DNA of 64,000 nt from Sphagnum compactum. Its lineage: Eukaryota > Bryophyta > Sphagnopsida > Sphagnales. How positions within the stretch are numbered: the stretch's first letter is position 1; each line of letters begins with the position of its first letter. Positions 21,300 through 33,639 of the stretch are shown piece after piece. The position numbers were made by a program, and so were the translations under genes. A model generated the notes under the pieces. That model was not told where the DNA came from and made no database searches. It saw only the letters and a list, made by a program, of their open reading frames with translations. Location: positions 9,734,001 to 9,798,000 of the forward strand of contig OZ234498.1 of NCBI GenBank assembly GCA_965153455.1. The letters run 5' to 3'.

Positions 21300-24200
21300 T
21301 TTTGAAAATTTCAGCAGAAGGGTTGAATTTTTTCTAAATTTTTTGACCAAGTTGAAAATAATTTAATTTATGTCAAAGTTGCTCAAGTACTATGGTAATG
21401 ACATTCATCAACCTTGCACCAATATGAATTTTGAATAGGGATGTTCAAAGTTGGGAAATTTTGTTAGGTTGATGTCCCATCTTGAGATGTCCTTTTAAGA
21501 CCTTGGCCTAACAACAATCATAATGATTTAAAGTTTTTAAAATATAGAAACAAGTCAAGTTTTCACTAATTTTAATGTTGAAAGAGAAAATACATCTATT
21601 GATTTGAAAAGAGAATGTAATTAAAAAGGGGGGAACAAATGTTTACCCATTCTTAGAAGAGAGGTTAAAAAGGGCAAAATAAAATGTCCAACCCCAAATC
21701 ATGTATGGAGGTGATATTAAAAGATTGTTAGATGCTAGTTCCCATTGAATATTAATATATTTAATGTTTAAAGTGATTTTATTGAGTCTAACTAATTTCA
21801 TAAACATAATATTGATATAAATAATGTAGACTTGTCCAACTTTGATAAAATGTTTTGATGGATATTTTAGTTTCAATGTTGATTTTCAATGTTTTTAATT
21901 ATGATTTAAAAATGTCCATTAAAATATTGCAAAGAATTTTAAGATGAAATTTAATGTTTTTATATTTCAATTAATTGATAAAATTTATTAGTGTAAATTT
22001 ATTATACTATTTTAAATTTTGATTAAAATCGTCATTAAAATGAAAATACCAATGTTAGTTATAAAAATTATCAATAATTTAGTTATAAAAATATAATTAT
22101 AATGTAATTTCATATTAATTTATTTGTAATTTTTATTACAAACCAAAAGCTACCATCATGTTGAATTAAATGTTACCAATTGTTGGAATTATGAACATTA
22201 TGAAAGTTAATCAACATCAAAGGGTGCAGTTACAATAACACGTACCATAGCAAGTGTAACGTTTGTTTGGTTCTTTCATGTTTTAAAGTCGTAATTTAAT
22301 TTGATATTGAAATTGTAAGATTTGTGTATATAGTTGTATTCTTAATATATCATGGGAATAGGTGAAATAATTTGAAATTAATCCAAGGAGTAAAAAATAA
22401 ACAAAAACACTCATTAAACATTGTAACATTTACTTTTAAATAGTAAAAGGACTTGTAAATTGATGTGATTTTTTTTGAAAATGACATTTTTTGTCAAATT
22501 TTTAACATTAACGCTAATAAAATAGTATGAAATTTTTACAAAAATTTTGAAAGATTTTAGAACATTTTTTCAAGAATATTTCAACAATATTTTAGGAATG
22601 TTTCCCACAAAGTAGTCAACAAGTAGGCGGGTCTAGCTCATGTTATCCAGTTTGCACCCCAAATCCATTTAAAATAATGTATGGATGTAGAATGTGGTTT
22701 GAAATACACTAAGACACGTTGAAATTTAAGACATTTAAAACATTTTGCAATCATGATGTGTAGGTCAAAAAAATTAATTATAATTTAAGATTCATCTTTC
22801 AAAACATAAATAATGTATTATCTAATAAACCATTAAGCTTTAAAATGTAGTTGTTGAATGAAAATGCAAAACACAAATGCATTTGAATGTGAATCATGCA
22901 CTTTTAAGTAACAGCATGCACAAAATATCCTCAAGGTTTTCAAGAGCTTGGTGTGATAGATAATGATAGTAGGTTGAGATACATGTGATTTATAATTAAC
23001 ATGCAATTGATTTGACCAAAACATTATATCTTTGAATAATGTAGAATTTGAAATCAAGAACCAAACTTTGAACACATGTCAACTACATAAAATTTGAAAA
23101 AAAATTGTAATTAAATTTTTAAAAAATTGTTGGACACATCAACTTTTATGGGTTTTAAGTCTTGCCCACATTTCATTTTGCATCCAATGTATTGTCCACA
23201 AACAAGATCATTTTTATTTTCTTCTTTTTTTGTTGCCTTCTGTATTCTATTTTTTCCATCTTATAAAGCTTCTATGACAACAAGTCATTCATCTTTGCAT
23301 GTATTTTGTGATTCAATTAATGTCACACTAAAAGAAAGTTGTAACTTCAACATTTTCATAGGATGTGAAAAACACAACATGATTTAATAGATTCATAATA
23401 TTTTCAAGATTGCTTAAAAAATATTGATTAATGTAGTATAAAGACAAATTCAACACATGTTTGTAGAATAATTAATAAATTTTGAAAATTTCATGTCAAG
23501 GATAAAATATTTTTGAATATTCCAAAAGATTATATTTTTCTTGACAAAATTTTGTTCTTTGTAAAAATTAAATTTGAAGATTACAATTTTTTACAAATAA
23601 TATAATTAGTGTCAAAGATGCCAAGACATTGCAATGATAAATAAAATTTAAATATAAAAATGACATCAATGTACAATAAATTATGCAATAAGCAAGATGG
23701 ATAGTTTTCTTTTAGTAGTTCATATTTGTGTAAGGGACTGGGATCATCAAATGAATTTTAAAAGGTCTACATACAAAGCCTTTGATCTCATCAATTTTTG
23801 ATTATTTTACGGCAACATTTTCATCTTCTATCCTAATTCTTTTATCATTATCCTAATAAATCATTAGTAACACATTAGTTTTGTCACAAGACATGCACAA
23901 TGTAATATTTATTTATTTATTATATAATGTATGTCATCTTGTAACAATGATCAAATGGTATTTTGCACATATAATTATTGTAAATATTCATAAATCCCTA
24001 TTCAATTTTGTTAAAGATTGATTTTATGAGACAAAAGAAATGTAAAATGTGAATTTCTATGATAATATCATCCACAAATATACTTTAACCATTATTTGAT
24101 TTTTTTTGCATTATTGCATTAAAAAAATCATCTTTTGTTTTATTTTGGTTAAGTAATTTGATAAACATGTAGGTTTTAAATGTTTCAAAATTTTCCGTTT

Positions 24201-25800
24201 CTTTTGAAAGATGAATACCCATGTCACATAAAAACATCTTTGTAGAGCTATAAATGGATTGATATCATATGGATTGTGCTACATAATAATTATGTGATGC
24301 ATAAATTCAATTAGACTATCAAAACACATATTAAACTAAATTTTTAGCTATATATATATATATATATATGTATATATAAAGAAAGAACATTGAAGAGAAT
24401 AGTACATCTTTTTTTTTTTTTGGTATACAACTTCTTTCAATCATTTCTCTTTTCATAATGCACATATAATGAAGTGAGCATCAATTGTTGTGTAACACCT
24501 TAAATGAGTGCAAATCACAATTATTTGATAAAAACACATGATATTTTAAATTCTACGATCAATTTTCATTCTTGTTTTGTGTTTCAAACACATTTTCATT
24601 GTATCAATGCAAAATCAGTCATAATGTGTTTTCACATTTGTTTCCTCTTGCCCTTTATGCATATAATTCACACATAATATTTGCATAATTGTAAAAAATC
24701 AAACAAATTGATACAATTTAAGATCTATGAAGCAAAAAAAGAAGTAAAGAAAAGATTGAGCACCATGCATAATATTGAAACAACTCCATCATGGTTGTTT
24801 CCACATGCTAAATGCAATTTTATTTTTTTCCATTCTCACCTTTTGTATTGACATTTGCTCTTTGGTTAACAATCCTTTGAACAATGTCAATATATCCACA
24901 TGAAGTTTAATTAAACAACACATGTTTATACGTCAATGACATGATATGTTAAAATAACCTTGATATAAATGAATTTCAACTAAAGGTTAATGATGATATG
25001 ATGCAATATGTAACATGCAATAAATTATCCTTATTTGCACCAAGATTAAAAATATTGAAAAAATAAGGAATTTTTTTTTTATCATTGTGGAACAAGAAAA
25101 AAATTCAAGTGTTCTTGAAATGAAAGACAAATTCATTTTTATATGAAATTGAGGCATGAACAACATGGCAATGCAACTTGAATTAAATTTTAATGAAATT
25201 CAAATACATTGAAAGAAATTTGAATTGAATTGAATTAAATAAAAATAAAAATAAAGAAAAATGAAATGAAAAATATAGTAAAGAAGATATTCAAATCTTC
25301 TTGTGAATATCGTGATGAAAAAAAAACTTTAAAAAAAAAAAACACAAATCCGAAAAAAACACCTTTTCATGCCTCTTCGATTAAGAATGGGTTAAATAAA
25401 TTCTAATTTGAAACTAAAATTTATTTAACTATGAGGACGACTTATAAAACTCATAATATTTTTTCATTTTATTTTCAGTTTGAAATATATTGGGTCATCA
25501 GTTTTTCTCTGGTCTTATTATTACACTCTTGGGAGCCAATTTGACTTTTAAATTTATAATTTAAAAAAAAAATTAACCGCCTTTTGCCAGACTAATAACT
25601 GGCAGGAGAACTGACGATTGTAAGCCGGTTATTTAATGACCTACTTTATGCATAACTAAAAAGGATTATTACCGAACATATTGATAACCTAATTGACCCA
25701 CACAAGGAAAGAAAAAAAAAGGACCTAACTGGCTGCTATGAAACAAAATCAAATAACCGACCAAACATTGTTCATAATCAAAGAAATTTGGGGTACTCGG
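21300..25800. other. AT-rich intergenic DNA
   Basis: No gene or recognisable transposon protein was found. A (TA)n microsatellite lies at 24349-24378. GAATTGAATTCAAATT-like palindromic words also occur near 19290 and 25200. Confidence 0.55.
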
Positions 25801-25821
25801 TCTTATTCAGTCTTTAACGTT

Positions 25822-26876
25822 TCAGAAAGAAAAATCAAAACACCACCAGCTCTGCCCAAAACGTGAGAAAACAAAAGGCGTGACTGTCGAGAGCTCATCA
25901 TCATCATCATCTTGTTGTTCTTCTTGTTCTTGTGTAAGTGCTATGGAGCGAGAGTTATGGTAAAAGGGCTGAAGAACAATAGAGGAAAGCGTTTTCTTTT
26001 TTGGTAAGCAATCCACTCTCAATTTCAAAATACTCCCATGTATCACCAGGAATGTGAACCTTTCATTTTCTTTAACTCCACAACTGTGTAATAGACAATC
26101 TTGATTGTGGTGATCACTCCAAATTCCGGACAACAAGAGTGGAAAACAGGAGACTAGTAATGACTGCGCACAGTAATGTGCATCGACACTCTCAAAGGTA
26201 TGTTGTATCTACATTGCGAATTAATTGACCCTCAAACACTTGTAATTCGACGATGTCTAGACTTACGTTATGCATAAAATGTTGTAGAAGTCGCTCAGAA
26301 TGTCCTGCTTCTCTCCTCGCCTTGCGGGCTCTTTGTAATTACGAGGAGATGTTACAAGTTTTGCTTGCTGGCCACAGTTCTTTTGCTAAGTAGCTGCTAT
26401 GATTTGTCAAAGCCCTCAAGACGATTTACAAGCTTGCTAACAAGTTCCTTATTGCTTTGTATACTGCCTGAACAGATAAGTTTCCAATCAAACTCGAATG
26501 GAAAGCGAATAAAGACTACTTACAGGCCGCATGTAATTAAGTGCGACACGATGTGCATTTGTTTTAAGGATCTTCAACAAGGTACGCCGTTGAGGTTTCT
26601 TGTATGTGCTCAGGATAGTGCGCACTTTAAAGCCCCATTCAGATTCTGTTTTTAAAAGGAAATCTCAAATGACTAAGATTGATCACAGGACATGAATGAG
26701 AAAGAATCATTTGTTATGAAACATGTACTTGTTGCTGATGTTGCGTGGTTGTGACAGTCATCAAAGCTTGACTCCCCGGGTGCAAGAACTTGAATAGATC
26801 GGTCGCTTGAGTGTTGGAAAGGACTTCAGATCTGCAATTTTAAATGAAAATTTCTGCTGCAGAATGGATCCAATTC
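25822..26876. other. Flank 3' of the BTB gene; unassigned
   Basis: The base composition is richer than further left and includes a (TCA)5-like run at about 25898-25912 followed by TTGTTCTTCTTG words, similar to the leader repeats upstream of the BTB gene. A 104-codon frame on the minus strand (25822-26136) has no family resemblance. The 3' UTR of the BTB gene should lie just below 26877. Confidence 0.4.
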
Positions 26877-28498
26877 CTACAAATCTCCACCATCATGTAG
26901 GTCGACGTTGTTGTTGGTCTCATGGTCCCTCCTCACTACAGAGGCACAATTGGCTTCAGATGACTTTGCGGAAGCTTCCTGGATCATATGCACCTCTGAT
27001 TCCCGCTGTGCCAATCGCAGTTTACTACACCAGGAATCAAAGGCTTCACTTAAATCAGGCCATGCTTTCCGACACTTGAGGCACACAGCAATCCAGATCT
27101 TGAATATCATTTCTTGATCGGCCATCGGCAACGTCTCCACGACAGCTCCTAAACCATCTTCGAGGCTTGTATGCAACTGAGCAGTTACCGTGTCTTTCCC
27201 AAAATTGTCGAGACCTCCATCGTTCCCGAGTTTGGCCACGACTGGCAGCCATGTGGTGATCAGCGCTAATCGAACAGGCCTCGGCGACAGAACCTCTCCC
27301 CGCTGTAAAGCTTGGAGTATACTCACAAGGATATGAAACAATGTCTCCGTGAATGGATTTTGATAGATTCTGGAGACCATCAATTGAGCCAGTTCTTGCT
27401 CCTCCGAGAGCATCCGAACAGCAACATCTGCAATCTGAAGAGCAAATAACTCTTCGAACAGCCATCGCAGAGCTGAACATGCAATTGTCACCTGATTTGG
27501 GGCATCATGCGCCAACAATAGTATATCAGCTGATGATCAAATCCTCTATCAACAAATAACTATATTCTGTACATAACCGGTTGAACCAGATGATCAGCAA
27601 AGCTTGTCAGTGCAAATTAAGATGATCAAATTACTAGCTGATGTACCTGATGAGCATTCCACGAGAAGAAGTTTACAAACTTCCGTAGTTGTATCTTCAG
27701 TTGTTCCAAGTTGCCATGCAATACATTAAACAAGGATACCTCGTTTACTGCAGCAAAAGCAGAGGAGGAGCACGGTTGCACATTGGCAAGCAGCACACGC
27801 TCCGTGATGTCTCGTGCTTTTGAGGGAGCGCCATTTGTTACCAGAGACAACAACTCCCCTAGCACGTCCTTCATTACGTCCACAGGCCTGGAAATTGAGT
27901 AGCTATCGAATATACGCATTCTGGCTGCCAGATCAGGCGAGGCTTGCAGATGCAGGTTGGAGACACAGGCTTTGACGGCGGCCTCATTTTCTGCAGTCCA
28001 AGGCACAGCTTCCAAGTAACGCATGCAAGCGCTCACACAGTTATGAAACAAGAGTTCCGCCGCCACTTCCAGTATCCCAAGTGCATCTTGCACATTAGCG
28101 AACGAGTTATGTTTAACACGATCTGGCACATACAAGAGCTGTATGCAGCGGACATAAGTGTTGGCGTCTCCACATTTGTCGAGAGTAATCTCCAAGGGTT
28201 TGGCGCCACCTTCGGAAGCCCATCGCTCGCTCAAACGAGCTTCAAAGAACTCCGATTGCCTCAAAGCGTACGAGTGAAGCAACAATGGAGGCAAAGGCGG
28301 GCCTTCCAACGGCTTCAGGGTAAGGATGACGTCCGCCTTTTGCTCGTCGCCAAAGCCGTGCGCCAGCGCCATGGCCTTGCAACTTTGGACGGCCACCGCG
28401 GGGCCCGCGCTCCAGCGCGCCTGCCGAGCGCGTTTGCGCGCCCGCGCACTAGGCCCACGCCAACTGGCTCCATCCTCACACGGCCATGATGGAGACAT
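26877..28498 (-). CDS. BTB/POZ domain protein (At1g63850/At3g05675-like), two exons
   Basis: The gene encodes a 488-residue protein. Exon 1 is 28498-27647 and exon 2 is 27491-26877, with a 155-bp GT-AG intron (27646-27492) in phase 0. Residues 1-50 are Arg/Ala-rich and disordered. The BTB fold covers about 54-163 (ADVILTL, LLLHSYALRQSEFFEARLS, then YLEAVPWT at 161-168). An alpha-helical C-terminal half follows, as in the plant BTB group containing At1g63850 and At3g05675. BTB domains dimerise and many plug into Cullin-3 ubiquitin ligases; no substrate is known to me for this group. The start at 28498 was chosen because it opens MSPSW before the basic tail; the frame is open further upstream to about 28669, and the Met at residue 43 is another candidate. 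The second exon lies wholly in frame and ends at TGA-type stop at 26877. Confidence 0.85.
27492..27646 (-). other. Intron of the BTB gene
   Basis: On the minus strand the junctions read CATCAG/GTACAT and AAATCAG/GTGACA. Splicing keeps one frame across the helical region, whereas an alternative AG at 27531-27530 would break it. Confidence 0.8.
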
Positions 28499-28676
28499 GC
28501 TAATACTCCTGATAATAGTGATGCTCCCGATACTTCCTCTCGCAATGCGAATAATGCTCCCGCTTCTCGGATCAGCATACCCGCCGTGCCGGGTGCACAC
28601 ACATGCATGAGGAGCTCGCGATTGACGACCTTCCTTTTGCCTTAAACTAAGTGTGCATGGCAATAACAAGAAAGAT

Positions 28677-28690
28677 TCAGATCGTCCTTC

Positions 28691-28721
<31 letters not shown>
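28677..28721 (-). promoter_or_regulatory. Candidate uORF made of an (ATG)10 microsatellite
   Basis: About 180 bp upstream of the BTB start, the minus strand carries (GAA)n running into exactly ten ATG triplets (28721-28692). These are followed by AGA AGG ACG ATC and a TGA at 28679-28677. If this lies in the transcript, it is a 14-codon upstream reading frame starting with ten methionines. Its length would vary with the microsatellite. Inclusion in the mRNA is unproven. Confidence 0.45.
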
Positions 28722-28722
<1 letters not shown>

Positions 28723-30990
28723 TTCTTCTTCTTCTTCTTCTTGGTCCTTGCTCCTCCTCACAACAACGCGCCGAGAATCCAACTTAAGATATGAAGTATA
28801 ATCCTCCCTTTCGACAAATTCCTAATCAAATAGCGCTCGCCATGCCACGAGATAGCTCGTATGAGCAAGTGCGAAAGAAGGAGCCGCTCGGCTTGGAATA
28901 AATAAGCCAGTTTCTCGGATTTTAAGTTGGGAGGCAAGAAATGACGCTCTTGGATCCGGTGGAAATCTTATTCACAAAATTTCCCTGGTGTACAGAAAAT
29001 GGAGAAAAAACCAAAGTTTTAGTTTATGCGAGTAGGTCTGAAAATTGCGAGAAGAAGAAGAAGAAGAGGAAGAAGAAGACGGGGTGGGTTACTCGGGGCA
29101 CGATTGTAAACAACGAATGAGTACCTGTTCCGAAAAGGCACCATACACACGAAGGGACACGAGTATTGAAGACTAGGTAGGCTGAGAGGAATTGACGAAT
29201 TTGGTTTTTTTTTTGGTTGTTTGTTTGTTTGTTGTGTTTTGCTGATTGTTTATTTGCATGCATTTGTATTCCTTAGGTCTCCTGTTCAGTAAGACTGCAA
29301 TTGAAGGGTTTTGGGGATGGTTCTATGTAGTGTTTTTTTCTTTTTGGCGAATTTTCTTGCACCCTAGCAACTGAAAAATATCCAGTGAAACAAGGAACAA
29401 AGGATTTTCCTTTTGGGAAAAATGAGCCAAAGTCGCCAGATTAGGGTTTCAAAAATTCTGAATTTGCCATATTTGGACAACGGGTTCCACTGGGTAGATA
29501 AAATATAGGAGGACTCTTAAAGTTTTGAACTTTCTAGTGAAATTTGGGCTAATTCCTCTTGTGGATGATTGTCAGTGTGGCGACATCACAAAAGTGAGAA
29601 AGAAAAACCCTTGTTCTGAGTCCCTCCTCAGACCTCTCATTTTGCTAGTATTACAGGTGGAAGGACAATGGGGCCGCTTGCAGTGTCCTACTCGTGGATG
29701 CAAAATGTTTCCTAATTTGTCAGCTCTGGCTGCAAGGTAGAGACTATGGAACTTTCTTGTCTTCATTTGGTCCCATGTTCACCAGATGTCACTGTGAACT
29801 TTTTGAGTTCATTGAGTTCAGGCGTTACTGTGAATTTGGCAACTTCATGGAACATTTTCTAGTTGAACTGTTGCTGATTTGAACTTGCCATAAGGGTGCA
29901 CAGTCCAATTATTACATGATGAGCTGCTTGTTTTCTTTGTGTGACCACCACTTGTATCCATTCTTTACCTCTTCCATAAGAAAACTGTGACACAATATTG
30001 TTCATACTCCTTACGTTGTGGTACAGCATGTAATGTTTTTCATGCAGCTGTTCAATATGCAGGATGCCCCTGCAATGGTGGAGTCACAATGTGATGTACA
30101 AAGGGATCAGCTGCGTGTTCCAGAGTCATGCTTGGTAACCATCTTAGTCTAATTTCAGCTCTGCCATTTGTTTGTTAGACATGTTAGGGATGCAGCATGG
30201 GCCTGAGTTGAGGAAACAGTGGTGGATAATATCAACTCTGCAGGTGACAGGTTCTGATCAGTGCCACTGGAACTCTCTCAGTAGGAGATCTTCCACAAAT
30301 AGCAGCAGGTTCAGTCTAAGGAAGCAGGTACTTGAAATTGCATTATAACTGTTGACAGCATTCAGGGTCTGGAAGTGAACCTTAATGTCAACTTTGGTCC
30401 CAGCAGACATCATCTGTGTATTCATAATTGAATATATGCGGAGCTTGGGAAACAAAAGAAAGTGGATTCCTTAAGAGGGCGAGCAAGAAAGTATCTGAGA
30501 GCATCTTATAGCAATTGTGTGTCGTGATGTGATGTTGTGGGGGGTACATACTGTAGTGCATCACAAAACCTGAAACCTCTAGAGAAATATTTGTGAAGGA
30601 GAGATTTGCAGACTACTCTATCCATACACAAAGGAAGGATGTTGCTTGTCAGATTGTATGTTTTTAGACTAGTCCCCAGGTTTGTGAAAAGCCAGAAAAC
30701 AACTGTAGAGACAATTGGCCAGAGTTTTCTTCACAGTGGTGGGATAATAGGTCAGAGATGGTAAATGAATGTGATTGCTGTTGCGATTCTCTGTTGATGC
30801 AGAAATTGATATTACTGTTCACAGCTCATTCTCAGTTTTTGGTTGTGATAGAGTAGACCTGGGCTGACCAGTTGGATGCATTTTTTATTTTAGAGAAACA
30901 AATGCAAGATACCCAGGTATCAAAAATAACAAGATACTGCAGGCACTTTGGCTGAAAGGCATATGGAATTCCCTGGATGGAAGCAGATCT
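28722..30990. other. BTB promoter region and exon-like segments
   Basis: 29050-29080 is a GAAGAAG-rich run. Beyond about 29300 no gene is firmly seen. Three stop-free stretches with AG before and GT after them occur in a row: 29657-29736 (contains CPTRGCKMF), 30063-30134 and 30244-30327 (ends SRFSLRKQ). They do not share a phase consistently and match no family I know, so they are recorded only as possible exons of an unknown or dead gene. Confidence 0.25.
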
Positions 30991-31039
30991 GGCAGCAATG
31001 GCACCAGGGGCTGTATAAGCAAACAATTTTCAAGCGAAT

Positions 31040-32170
31040 GCAAGCTTGCAAGGTATGCTAAGGCTGACCAATATGAGAAGACAATGGAACATTTTCAACA
31101 AGAGGGCATGTTCCCAGATGAGTTCACTTTCTTCAAAGTGCTCAATGCATGTGTTGTTTTACAAGCACTTGAAGAGGGCAGATTGCATCCATTCACAGAT
31201 CATACAGAGTGGCTGTGAGTCAGATTTATATGTGGGTAGCACCCTTATTCACATGTAAGCAAAATGTGGGAGGATATGAGATGCTTGGAGTGCATTCAAT
31301 AAGAAGGTGAAACATGGTTGCTTGGAATGCCATAATTACGAGGTGTGTGAAATAGGTAGGGGGAAGAAGACAGGATTGTTGAGGATTCAAGGAGAGTGTT
31401 CAGCAGGATGCCCATACATGAAGTGGCTTATTGGAATGCAATGGTTGGAGGACATGCCATGTACATGCTAAGGATTCTTTTGATCATTTTAAACAGATGT
31501 CCCAACAAAGGTTTAAAGAGGAATGTGGTCACTTCTGGTGCTCTTCTGTCCAATTGTAGCCATAGGAATCTAGTGCAGGAAAGCCTTCATTAATCTGAAT
31601 TCACAGATTTACAATATTTGAGCAACATTGAAGCATTTTTCTTGCATAGTAATCTCCTTGGTCGTCATGGCTTTTTGTCCACAGCAGGAGATTCTATTGT
31701 GTGCAACAATGTGCTGTGAACCAGATGCTGAACTGCATGGATGGCCTTGCTGGGTGCTTGCAGAGTTTATGGTAATGTGAACATAGGAGAAGTCAATCAT
31801 ATTCCTTAATGGGATCCTGGAAATGTCAGGCACTATGTGGTGCTATCAAACACATCTGCTATTATTGGCAAGCAGGATCTCAATGCAGGACTTGAAATAC
31901 AGAGATCAGAAAGAGCATGAAGACAAAGTTGGGGCACACCTCCATTGTGGTGAACACTGAGGTGCATATATCTGCAATAGATGATGAAGAATTTAGTCAA
32001 ATGATTGAACTCTGTTCAGAACAAGATGGATTGTTTCGGCATATGTATGAGGTTGGGTATGTGCTGCATATCGAGTTTGTGGTACATGATGTAGAGGATG
32101 AAGAACCACAGTGCCATCAAAGATGGCCAGGAGAGCAATCCTAATGAAGAATGCCAATTGGATTCATCAC
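31040..32170 (+). pseudogene. DYW-class PPR protein pseudogene
   Basis: PPR proteins bind organellar RNA, and the DYW class edits C to U in it. The text, in changing frames, reads through typical repeat pieces: YAKADQYEKTMEHFQQEGMF, DEFTFFKVLNACVVLQALEE, IIQSGCESDLYVGSTLI, SRRVFSRMPIHEVAYWNAM, GGHAM and RNVVTSGALLSNCSHRNLVQ. Then come the E-domain phrases LLGACRVYGNV (about 31750-31790) and HYVVLSN, and an E+/DYW-start piece with YEVGYVLHIEFVVHDVEDEE (about 32045-32103). Stops and frameshifts are scattered throughout, and the zinc-binding HxE(x)nCxxC and terminal DYW are not found. It is long dead. The repeat wording is close to the expanded PPR families of ferns and other non-flowering plants. 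Confidence 0.85.
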
Positions 32171-32179
32171 GTTGAGGTT

Positions 32180-33500
32180 GAGCTTTCTTCTTGCAGGGAT
32201 GACTTTTGATGCAAACAATCTAACTTCTCAATGGTCCCTCAACTCAGCTCTCATTTTTAGAGCATGCCCAGTCCCATTCTGTGCAATACTCAAATGCTGA
32301 GGGTGTACCTGATGTGAAGACCCTATGGTAAATCAAAACACTCATTGGTGACATATGGGGGAAGGTTAAGGAAGTTGCAGTTTACAAGAAGATTATTCTG
32401 GAAATTGCATCTTGCCTTCATTCTCTCCTGTTTCGAATTATGACCATTGTAGCTGAAAGATCCATGCAAAGAGGGTCATCTTCATGTTAACTGAGCTCAT
32501 ATGACATCTAATGACATTAGCCTCAATTGCTTTCGATATGTGATATGCTTGACATATGATGCTCAGTGGCACAAACAATCAACCATTAGAAAGAAAATAT
32601 TTTTGAAGTATTTGGTGCAGATCTCTTCTGCACTTGCTTTTGCTAAGGAAGGGTTGTTTTTGCTGCTGACGGAGGAAAATGCAACTTCCAGATCCAGTGG
32701 GTACTAATCTACTATATGCATCCCACTTAATGCAGGAATGATTGTGTATTGGTGTGATGATTCAGAGATAGTAGCTGAGGATTTTGAACCGTGTGTACAA
32801 GTCCTTAGTGCATTTCCAGCTGGACTGAAACCATGTGGATCCCATAACAAAGTCTCTGCAACCAAGTTCAAACAGGAATTGTAGGTCAGCTACTCACATG
32901 GTAGTAGTAGTTTATCCTTGAATTGAAGCCAAGACAAACTTACCACCACTTGTGACTCTCAGCACTGCACCGTCTTCCAATCCATTGCAATGTGCAAGAA
33001 GCAGCAAACTGAGAAGAGAGACTGTTGCTTAACATTCCTGGAATCAGAAATCTTCTGAGCTCGTGAGAATCAGAAACTGCAGCTCTAACTGGACTCTATT
33101 AGGCACAAGGAAAACTCCATGTAAGTAACAGAAGAGGTGATGGTTTGAATTTCAGGGTTCTAATATCCATGGACTACTGAAACCCAGTTTCACCAAAATT
33201 GGGGACCTGATCAAAAGTGCGGATCCACAAGTAAACATGAAAATAAAGTCTCAGTATCCACCTAGTTTTATACACACCAATTCGTTTCCTCGGAGAAGAT
33301 GTCATGGCTTCTGAGTATCCATTTCTGTTCATTAATTTGGAAATCATTCTCATCTGGAGTTATGCTTTGGAACCTCCAATTTTTACAATTTCACAAATTC
33401 TCAAGACTCATGAAATTCTGCCTTCCACATCATAGTAAAGAAAATTATACCATCACATTTCTTTTTTCATCAAAAGTTAACAAATTTCTTAAAAATTCAC
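32180..33500. other. Intergenic, no gene seen
   Basis: Some exon-like composition persists but no frame or motif supports a gene. The missing DYW C-terminus of the PPR pseudogene was looked for here and not recognised. Confidence 0.5.
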
Positions 33501-33522
33501 ACCAAGGTGTCCAAGAGGCATA

Positions 33523-33629
33523 AGAGGGAGAGGGATCTTAGACCTACTCCCTAAGAATGAGAGGGAATTTTGAGAATTATTGGAAATTCCCTCACTCTTA
33601 AAAAGTAGGTCTAAGATCCCTCCTCTTTT
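33523..33629. repeat. Long hairpin, about 47-bp arms
   Basis: The left arm 33523-33570 and right arm 33584-33629 are imperfect reverse complements around a 13-base loop. The central GGGATCTTAGACCTACT core pairs perfectly and the outer parts have scattered mismatches. It could be a foldback MITE or a small-RNA precursor. Confidence 0.8.
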
Positions 33630-33639
33630 CTAAGAGGGA

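Noticed and set aside
25822-26136. 104-codon minus-strand frame downstream of the BTB gene
   Set aside because: No family resemblance, contains a microsatellite-derived Gln/Asp run, and has no splice or start evidence.
27530-27531. Alternative 3' splice site for the BTB intron
   Set aside because: Using this AG shifts the frame and loses the conserved helical region; the AG at 27493-27492 keeps phase 0.
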